From Scilla litardierei (lineage: Eukaryota; Streptophyta; Magnoliopsida; Asparagales; Asparagaceae), in the NCBI GenBank assembly GCA_030789695.1, contig CM061134.1:64965370-65029369 (forward strand): a DNA stretch of 64,000 nt. The letters are read 5' to 3'. Under the pieces are notes generated by a model that saw only the letters and a program-made list of their open reading frames with translations, was not told where the DNA came from and made no database searches. The translations under genes and the position numbers were made by a program. Shown here piece after piece: positions 57,603 through 64,000 of this stretch. Position 1 is the first letter of the stretch, and each line of letters opens with the position of its first letter.

Positions 57603-59163
57603 TGTTAGATCTGGATCGTAGCCTGGGGGGGGGGGGGGGGTGAATAGGCTAATAAAAATTCTAGTGCAACCCACGAGAAATCCCACGCAGTTATAGGCAC
57701 ATACACGGTAATAAAATAGCAATCACAGAGTACGCACAGATATACCCTGGTTCGATCGTCCCCACGACCTACTCCAGCCCCCGAAAGCAAATACTAGATA
57801 GATGTGTAATCCTGTACAGCTACAATGAGTCAAGATCCCAAATCTACTCTCACCTAGCTCGTACGCACACCACATGCTCTACACTCTCAATCTAGTCAGA
57901 TGCTCTCCCTCCGTGACGACTCCCAAAGTCGTCAGGTCCCCCCCAAAAAAATAACACAGAAGGTAAAGTTGTTTCCCATACAGAGATCGCAACAACTACA
58001 CAAATAATATAATAAGAAGGTTCAGAAATGCTCAGTTTGTGTAGCGGTATTCATCTCTGTCAATCGGCGTAGGTCAGATCTGAATCTGACAAGATGTAGA
58101 CACCTCAATTTGCGTCTCCTCGCTCTCTTGGATGACTCAAAGAATACGGACTTGTGTTCTTTGCGTTTTGTTGGCCCTTTAGAATTCGTCAGCCTGTGTG
58201 ATTTGATACCCCATAGTCCAATATTTTGGAGGCTTCAATTGGTGCGTGTGCAAGGTCCCCTGCTCTTTGATGATAATAATCAGCTCCGAGATTTTCAAAG
58301 GCAAGCACCAAGCCGAAATTAATTCGGCCCTGTGCTGAGCTCTTGGCAGCGTCTCAACAATTGCAGCTTGCCTCAAATAAAAAGATTTGTGTGGCAGACT
58401 CTTCAAAATTCTTTGCGGCCTTTCAACAATTTTGTTGCCCTCACAAAAATAATCAAAAACCCCTTCTTGATTTCAACCTGCGCACAACACTTAAAAAGTC
58501 GGCTGCCTCCTAAAAATTCGGTTGTTGCTGAGGCTCTTCAAGATTTGTATGGGATCAAAAGTTAGTGCGGCTTTGGAGATGTTTGGCACTGTGCCTTCTC
58601 CTTTTTTTGGTTTGCAAGGTGGGAGATTGAGATTTTTAAAGAGAAGAACACTTCAGGCTTTTTAATTATTTTGGTCTCTCTCCTTGGAATTTTTGGATGA
58701 ACAATGCGGCATGGTTTTTTTTGTGCGTTGATATTGGAGAAGGGGATCAATGCAGCTGAAGGGGATCAATGCGGCTGCTATTGAGGTGATTGGATTTTTT
58801 TGGCCGCGCTCACATTCTTAGGGTTTAGGATGATGGCTTTATATAGGGTATGTCAGGGGATTTGTGGCAAGGGGAAGAGACCAATGGCTAGGATTAATTA
58901 GCCTATATGGAATCATAGTGATAGGGGGATTAGCAATGGGAATGGAGATTGGACTTGATACGGAATAACACTTGGGCTTGACTCAAGTATATATAAGTCA
59001 ACTCAGGCTAGGTTCACCCTTTTCCTATTTTGCACATTGACCAAGTCTCTCTGTGAATTAATCACACGTTCACCATTCCTGAAACACTTAACACACACGT
59101 TAAAAATGTTCACACACGTTTGTTATCATCAAACACGAAGTTCATAGATCGTTGCCACCAACA
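57603..59163 (-). repeat. 5' LTR of the SIRE-like element
   Basis: 1,561 bp, pairs with 52750-54317. Near its end by the primer site it has a run of about 16 G (57626-57641) where the other copy has a short G-rich run. Confidence 0.92.
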
Positions 59164-59168
59164 GTTGC

Positions 59169-60420
59169 AAGACAGGATTTGTTGTATGTCGATCTGTTTG
59201 TCCTCTTGTAGTTCGTGCCTCCAGAAGAGCTTGGGGGGGATGTGCTTTGTCATGTTACCCTTGATGTAGCCACCTCGTAGTTGAGCTATGCAGGCTGCAT
59301 TGTATTCAAACATAGTGGTTGGTTCAAGGTCACCCTTCTTCAGGCCGGTCGTCATTAGGATGTGGTGAATGACTGAACGTAGCCAACACATTCTCTGCTA
59401 ACTTCATGGATCGCCTGAAGTTCAGAGTGATTGGATGAGGTTGCTGTCGTGGTATGCTTCATAGATCTCTATGAAATGGCAGTCCCACCGTAGGTGAACA
59501 CAAACCCAATCTGTGACTTTTTGGTGTGGGGATAGGACATGTAACCTGCATCTGCATAACCAATCAAGTTGGAGGATACACCTTTCTGATAATATAGTCC
59601 CAGAACAATTGACCCTTGGAGGTAGTGCAGAAGGTGCTTAACTTCGTTCCAGTGATGTTTTGTGGGTACTGCATTGTATCTGGGTAGTAGGTTTACTACG
59701 AACGCTATATCGGGACGTGTGCAGTTTGCCAGGTAGAGAAGTGCTCTAATGGCACTTAGGTAAAGTACTTCAGGACCAAGTGTTTCCTCCCCCTCTTCCA
59801 GTGGACAGAAGTGGTCTTTATTTATATCCAATGATCTGACGACTATTGGTGCACTCAGCGGATGACATCTGTTTACATAGAAATTTTCAGTAATTTCTGT
59901 GTATAAGTGGATTGATGTCACAAGATTCCATATCTGAGGTGTTCTATCTGTAAGCCAAGACAATACTTTTTTTGCATAGGTCTTTCATCTCAAAAGTCTT
60001 TGTAAGGCTTTCAGATATCTCAAATATCTCTTCAAAAGATCCAATAAGATTTAAATCGTCTATGTAGATGACAATTATTACAAATCATGTTCCCTTTGCT
60101 CTTATGAAGATGTAAGGATAGACTTCATTATTGGTGAATCCTTGTTGTACAAGGAATTCAATGAGTCTGTTGTACCACATTCTTACCGATTATTTTAGAC
60201 CATACAATGATTTTTTGTAACTTAACAGAGTAGACGTCCCAAGGTCTATCTTTCATTTTTGCTGGTAATTTAAAGCCATCAGGAAGTTTCATATAGATAT
60301 CTTTATCTATATTACTGTATAGTTATGCAGTTACAACGTTCATGAGCTACATATCTAGGCCTTCCATAACTGTTAAGCTTATTATAAATCAAAAAGTGAT
60401 CGTATCCATAACTGGGGAAT
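59169..60420 (-). pseudogene. Ty1/copia RT and RNase H relic
   Basis: RT pieces DIYMKLPDGFKLPAKMKDRP, KLQKSLYGLK and IVIYIDDLNLIGS (the YIDD active site), then SIRALLYLANCTRPD-like text and GYADAGYMSYPHTKKSQIGF of RNase H, ending KQIDIQQILSCN. Several in-frame stops (after LDM, GLK and KGT) and frameshifts. The host sequence stops at 59169 where the SIRE-like element is inserted and resumes at 52744. Confidence 0.85.
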
Positions 60421-60423
60421 ATG

Positions 60424-61182
60424 TGTCACGCCCTGCTTCCCAAAAACGTGGAGGCGAAGCGTGAGAAGGTCTGCTCAGACTTGAAGCTACAAAGCTGCAA
60501 GTCCGATAAACGTCAAATAATCATTATATGGCAGGTCCTTGCAATGCGAAACGAAACAAAGATAATAAAAGAAAATGAGACAAAAGATAACTCTCAGAAT
60601 ATCCATAATAATAAATTCCAACATCGCAGAAAAGCCACCAGGCTAAAAGAAAAGAGTCTAAAAAGAGGCCCCAGCATGGCCAACAAAAGTACAAAGTACA
60701 AAAGTAAAGTAATGGTGCCGCGCACCGACAACTAACAACAACCTAAAAGAAGTAACTCAGAACAGTCTCTAAGACTGGTCACCGGTGTCCACGAACTCCT
60801 CGTCAAACGTAGGCTCAGGCTCAGCGTCATCAAACACCTCGTCCTCAACAACGGTCTCTGGCTCAGGGTCTAATATGTGACACCCAAAAGAGCAAGGGGC
60901 ACATGTCAGCAAGTCTAAAAGACTTGTGCAAGGAAACTGGAAGTAAAGCAAGCAACCTAGTAGTTCTAGCATGATCCAATGACATGACAGTTAAAGTATG
61001 CGTGCAACAAGTAAAGTAAAGTAAAGTACATCAAGTACAAGAGGACAACTAGCATGGCATGGCAAGAGTAGCAACTACTATCAATCACAAGTCACGTTTT
61101 CATGTCGTGCACAGAGTTCACGCCTTACAGCTGAAGAGGCTGTACGGGCACACTTCTACGCTGAGTGGTCGCTCAACCCTAC
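60424..61182 (-). repeat. Truncated LTR related to the gypsy LTR
   Basis: On the minus strand it ends GGGAAGCAGGGCGTGACA, like GGGAAGCGGGTCGTGACA of the young gypsy LTR, and is similar over its last 750 bp: the acidic ORF, GTGCGCGGCACC, TTAGCCTGGTGGC, TTGATAGTAG. It is strongly diverged. The remaining upstream part is cut off by the Tat-type LTR at about 61183. No internal element sequence follows, so it is a solo or broken LTR. Confidence 0.75.
60769..60870 (-). other. Acidic ORF conserved in the truncated LTR
   Basis: 34 codons LDPEPETVVEDEVFDDAEPE...VDTGDQS and TAG, equivalent to 37526-37630 in the young gypsy LTR. Here the ATG is replaced by ATA, and the frame stays open upstream to 60972. 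Confidence 0.55.
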
Positions 61183-61547
61183 TGATTCGGGTTCAATATT
61201 ACATATTTAACCCCCCATTCAGCCCTATTTTATGCTCATGTGATGCTACATTATTCTCTAATTCACGCGTATTTTGTACACAATTATTTATTAGAGAAAA
61301 CACCTTATTTGAGCACAAAACAGAAATTAATGGAGTATTTCTGCACTTTTTATATTTTTTCTAGCTTGGTCTCGATCTTACGATTCCAACGACTATTTAT
61401 TTGTATTTTTCTGAGATCTGTGCTAATTACTGTGAATTTTTGAATGCAGAATACCAATTAAATGGGGAAATACGCAAGGAAATACGAAAATACGGTCTCC
61501 AGCCAATCAGACGCTAACACGTGGCTTCATCTGGACCGTTCGCGCAC

Positions 61548-61947
61548 AATCCAACGGCGCCAAGCGCCCCAAACGTTATCAAACAAATGCAGGCTGCGTG
61601 GTAATACGGAGACCGTTGGATCTCGATCCAACGGTTGTGATCATCGCGAAATCGCGTCTGGGGCGATCAACAGGCGGGCCACGTGTCACGATATCAACGG
61701 GTTCCCGCTTAATCGGACGCTCCAGAGTAACGGCGACGTGGACGTGCGAAGATCGTTCGATGGTGATCCAACGGATGAAACGACGCCCGCGATTGAATTT
61801 GAAATCGAAGCCGCAGGAGACACACGACAGCGATCCGACCGCTCCCGCCACGATCCAACGGACTAAATCGAAGCAAAACGCAGCGAGCGGGTGCAAATTC
61901 TTCGGTAGACGTGGCTCCATCACAGGCGTTGAGATCTGATCCAACGG
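61548..61947 (+). repeat. GATCCAACGG motif array in U3
   Basis: Direct copies at 61548 (AATCCAACGG), 61625, 61765, 61852 and 61938, and one inverted (ACCGTTGGATCTC at 61612-61624), which with the copy at 61625 forms a near-palindrome. Upstream of the TATA box; candidate factor-binding sites. Confidence 0.7.
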
Positions 61948-62136
61948 CCAGAAATAATCCGAGCTGAACTCGAAGCGGGTGCGGGCGCGCACGAATTCTA
62001 AAGGCCACTTGGCCTCCTGTGGTCCGATCCCTCTTGATCGGACGGCCACAATCTGCTCCGATGATTTTAATTGGGTGCGGGCACGATTTTAAGCTGGTTT
62101 TGAACCCGATAACACAACCCAAACCCGCAATGCCTC

Positions 62137-62144
62137 TATATAAG
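62137..62144 (+). promoter_or_regulatory. TATA box of the Tat-type LTR
   Basis: TATATAAG in CTCTATATAAGGTATTCC, well placed for transcription starting near 62170. Confidence 0.7.
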
Positions 62145-62542
62145 GTATTCCAAGGGTTTTTGGGCGTATAGAAGCAGATTTTAGCGTATTTTGAGCGTAT
62201 TGGAGGCTCTAGGAGCCGTATTTCGCCACCACAAAATTCTGTAAAATTCCAGAGGCTATTTTATTATTTCTAGAGAGTTTTGGTGTCTAAACTTGAAGAT
62301 TGGGTGACAAATTTCTTAACTTCTACTCCGTATTTTGGTGTTTTTCATCGTATTTTGCTATTAGATCAATGTATTTTGCTATGAAACTTGTTTATTCTTG
62401 CACCATGAGTAGCTAAATTGTTATTGTGCATGGTATGACGTAGTTAGGGGATATTATGCGTGTTTATTTGGTTGTATTCCTTGTGATAAATCGTTAAACG
62501 TCGTTAAAGTTGTAATCTTTGTTCATAAATCGTCTTTTTCAT

Positions 62543-62796
62543 CTTCCAAAAGAAGTGATTGAGTTGATGATTGCCCCAAAAGGGTGAGTTTTGATCTCCC
62601 CAAAAGGGAGTTTCATACCGTAGTTTTGATCTCTCCAAAAGAGAGTTTCATATCGTATTATAACTTTAGCGACGATCTTATTGAATATTGTGCTTGAACC
62701 CCCAAAAGGGTATCTTCCGATGAATTGCTCCCAAAAGGAGAATTCATTGAGTTATATTGGGTATTTTCCGGTGAATTTCTCACAAAAGGAGAATTC
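62543..62796 (+). repeat. Array of seven hairpins with constant CAAAA core
   Basis: 62543-62555 CTTC-CAAAA-GAAG; 62574-62584 CCC-CAAAA-GGG; 62596-62610 CTCCC-CAAAA-GGGAG; 62631-62645 CTCTC-CAAAA-GAGAG; 62698-62711 ACCC-CCAAAA-GGGT; 62721-62746 TGAATT.CTCC-CAAAA-GGAG-AATTCA; 62772-62796 TGAATT.CT..CAAAA-GGAG-AATTCA with a small mismatch. Stems differ but stay paired. Lies in the transcribed R/U5 part, 0.3-0.6 kb before the primer site. Confidence 0.88.
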
Positions 62797-63113
62797 ATTG
62801 CGTTATATTTATCAACCAAATTAATACGAATTATTGATCCTAACGAACCCATACTATGTGCATACTTTTTATAGACATTTATTTTCACGACTTTTCTTTG
62901 TTCACATTGTTCGCACATCACCATCACGCACTTTCACACCATCGCCATCATCATTGAAGTGGTTAGTTTCTCTTTGTTGGATTTCTATTTGATTTGAGCT
63001 GTGGTTGCAACAGATTTCCTCCTGAGGATTCGACATCTGGACTCCCAGATTATATTACTTGTACGGACTCTTGCACTTGAGAGAGAGCACCTTTTCGGAG
63101 CCCACCAAGTTTT

Positions 63114-63131
63114 TGGCGCCGTTGCCAGGGA
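63114..63131 (+). other. Primer-binding site of the Tat-type element
   Basis: TGGCGCCGTTGCCAGGGA, close to the TGGCGCCGTTGCCGGGGA typical of plant Tat/Athila/Ogre-group elements. Confidence 0.85.
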
Positions 63132-63238
63132 GGAATGGTTTGTGACTACGGTTTAATTCGTTTAGAGGACCTTCGGTGAGATCTTTCCACTTTACTGTAC
63201 ATAAACTTTTTATTTATTTATTTTATTTTATTTTTAAA

Positions 63239-64000
63239 ATGGATTATATGAATTTCTATTGCACGAACAATCTGTATGATACACGGTATGCTAATGCACA
63301 CAAACATAGGATGGAAAAGCTCAAGATTGTAAATTTTAATCAAACTGATTGTGAAACTTTCTTTCAGGCCTGGAGGAGGTTCACAAACATAGTATCGAGC
63401 TATCCGCAGCATGGGTACACAAATAAAGAGCTTATGGTGTCCTTCCTAGATGGACTACGACCACAGCTGCAGGAATTATTAGGAGGCATGACGCCGACAG
63501 AGGCGTGGGAATACATGGAGTCTCTGCAAGAAAATGAAGAAACCATGGAAGAGACTTCAGAGAGCGATTCAACAGAGCCTTCATGCCTTGATCAAGAAGA
63601 GCAAAGCGTAGACGTACCTTTGCAATCCTTGAAAGAGGAAGTTTACCTGATTATTCAGACACAGGAGGCCACATCCCATCAATTCCAAGAGAATTTCCTT
63701 GCTCGGAGTCGGCAAATTCAGAAATCTTTTGAAAATCTTACCCTGATTGCCACTTGCTTAGAAGAAAGTAAGGCTTTTGAAACTCATTTTCAAGAATCTA
63801 ATACGAGTTTATCTTCTATTGCAGGTATACCGAGCGAACCATGTCACGTTGAGGACACGAATATAAATATATACATGGTAGAAAGTGTGTGCAAAAGAGA
63901 GGACGAGCTAGAAATTTTGGATGAACGAGAGGAGGAGATATCTAGGGACAAGGGTTTTGAGATTATCGCCATGGAGTCAGAACCATGCCCTCCTCCAGTT
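63239..64000 (+). CDS. Tat/Athila-type gag, start, cut by window edge
   Basis: 254 codons open to the window end, ATG at 63239 in AAAATGG context. Residues 42-50 FQAWRRFTN, then YPQHGYTNKELMVSFLDGLR (55-74) and LLGGMTPTEAWEYMESL (80-96) match the conserved Tat/Athila gag block (A-W-E-R-F ... P-H-H-G ... F-Y-x-G-L ... G-G ... T-P-E-E-A). The region before this block is only about 40 residues, shorter than I expect. The rest is acidic and Gln/Glu-rich with coiled-coil character. No stop seen; the remainder lies outside. Confidence 0.75.
   Translation, partial: MDYMNFYCTNNLYDTRYANAHKHRMEKLKIVNFNQTDCETFFQAWRRFTNIVSSYPQHGYTNKELMVSFLDGLRPQLQELLGGMTPTEAWEYMESLQENEETMEETSESDSTEPSCLDQEEQSVDVPLQSLKEEVYLIIQTQEATSHQFQENFLARSRQIQKSFENLTLIATCLEESKAFETHFQESNTSLSSIAGIPSEPCHVEDTNINIYMVESVCKREDELEILDEREEEISRDKGFEIIAMESEPCPPPV

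Larger units (their letters stand above)
52750..59163 (-). mobile_element. SIRE-like Ty1/copia element with gag but no pol
   Basis: LTRs 52750-54317 (1,568 bp) and 57603-59163 (1,561 bp), TGTT(G/A)GATCTGG as read on the plus strand, with perfect 5-bp duplications GTTGC at 52745-52749 and 59164-59168. Minus-strand order: 5' LTR, initiator-Met primer site, gag with a coiled-coil extension, about 1.4 kb non-coding, purine tract (AAAAAGGGGAGAT, ending at 54318), 3' LTR. Protease, integrase, RT and RNase H are absent. The gag is broken, so present mobility would depend on other copies. Confidence 0.92.
51870..60423 (-). mobile_element. Decayed Ty1/copia element, split by a SIRE-like insertion, 5' truncated
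   Basis: Minus-strand order: RT relic (60420 to about 60000), RNase H relic (to 59169), insertion 59163-52750, last RNase H residues and stop (52744-52646), non-coding tail, purine tract (about 52296-52289), 3' LTR from 52288. The 5' half (gag, protease, integrase, 5' LTR) is missing; the element is cut off at 60424 by another LTR. The lower boundary is uncertain. Confidence 0.75.
61183..63107 (+). repeat. 5' LTR of the Tat/Athila-type element
   Basis: Holds a GATCCAACGG motif array (61548-61947), a TATA box at 62137, a hairpin array (62543-62796) and ends GGAGCCCACCA just before the primer site. No second LTR in the window to confirm the boundaries. Confidence 0.65.
61183..64000 (+). mobile_element. 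Tat/Athila-type Ty3/gypsy element, 5' part, cut by window edge
   Basis: 5' LTR (about 61183-63107), a TGGCGCCGTTGCC primer site at 63114, and a gag-type frame from 63239 to the edge. This primer site is the hallmark of Tat/Athila/Ogre-group elements. The LTR start at TGATTCGGGTTC is my estimate from where similarity to the older LTR ends. Target duplication and pol are outside the window. Confidence 0.8.

Overview
The window is nuclear DNA of a flowering plant. It holds a plant-type multi-MATH-domain gene split by nine GT-AG introns, Ty1/copia and Ty3/gypsy LTR retrotransposons with plant-type primer sites, and several non-autonomous hAT-like transposons. I cannot name the species. The very long, transposon-filled introns suggest a mid-sized to large genome.

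Layout. 1-1407: the 3' end of a plus-strand gene of unknown function. 3266-33482 (minus): one complete gene of ten exons spread over 30.2 kb, with every splice phase consistent, encoding a 1,679-residue protein of four MATH domains plus a C-terminal coiled coil. Its long introns hold an internally deleted, gag-only Ty3/gypsy relic (5.8-8.5 kb), four hAT-like elements with perfect 8-bp target duplications (16869-17550, 18354-19211, 24903-25500, 27100-28294) and an older one with a decayed duplication (12420-13542). About 0.8 kb upstream of the start codon the promoter side is interrupted by a Ty1/copia element (34292-51390, minus, TSD ACTTC). Inside that sits a young Ty3/gypsy element (35481-45294, plus, TSD CATTG, LTRs nearly identical). 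Further right, a decayed copia element (about 51870-60423, minus) is split inside its RNase H region by a SIRE-like element that has gag but no pol (52750-59163, minus, TSD GTTGC). A truncated gypsy LTR (60424-61182, minus) follows, then the 5' LTR, primer site and gag start of a Tat/Athila-type element that runs off the right edge (61183-64000, plus).

The most unusual material lies in the LTR elements. (i) The young gypsy element is open as one 1,485-codon gag-pol frame only if two spliceosomal-type introns (39251-39364 and 41785-41854) are removed; keeping the first intron would give Gag alone. (ii) Three unrelated elements carry arrays of short inverted repeats in their regulatory or leader regions: the Tat LTR has seven hairpins with a constant CAAAA core and covarying stems, the copia leader has six or more GC-rich hairpins, and the gypsy U3 has about four units of a double palindrome. 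(iii) A 34-codon acidic reading frame in the gypsy LTR keeps its frame and stop in a strongly diverged LTR 16 kb away. Apart from the two host genes, no functional host gene is evident.
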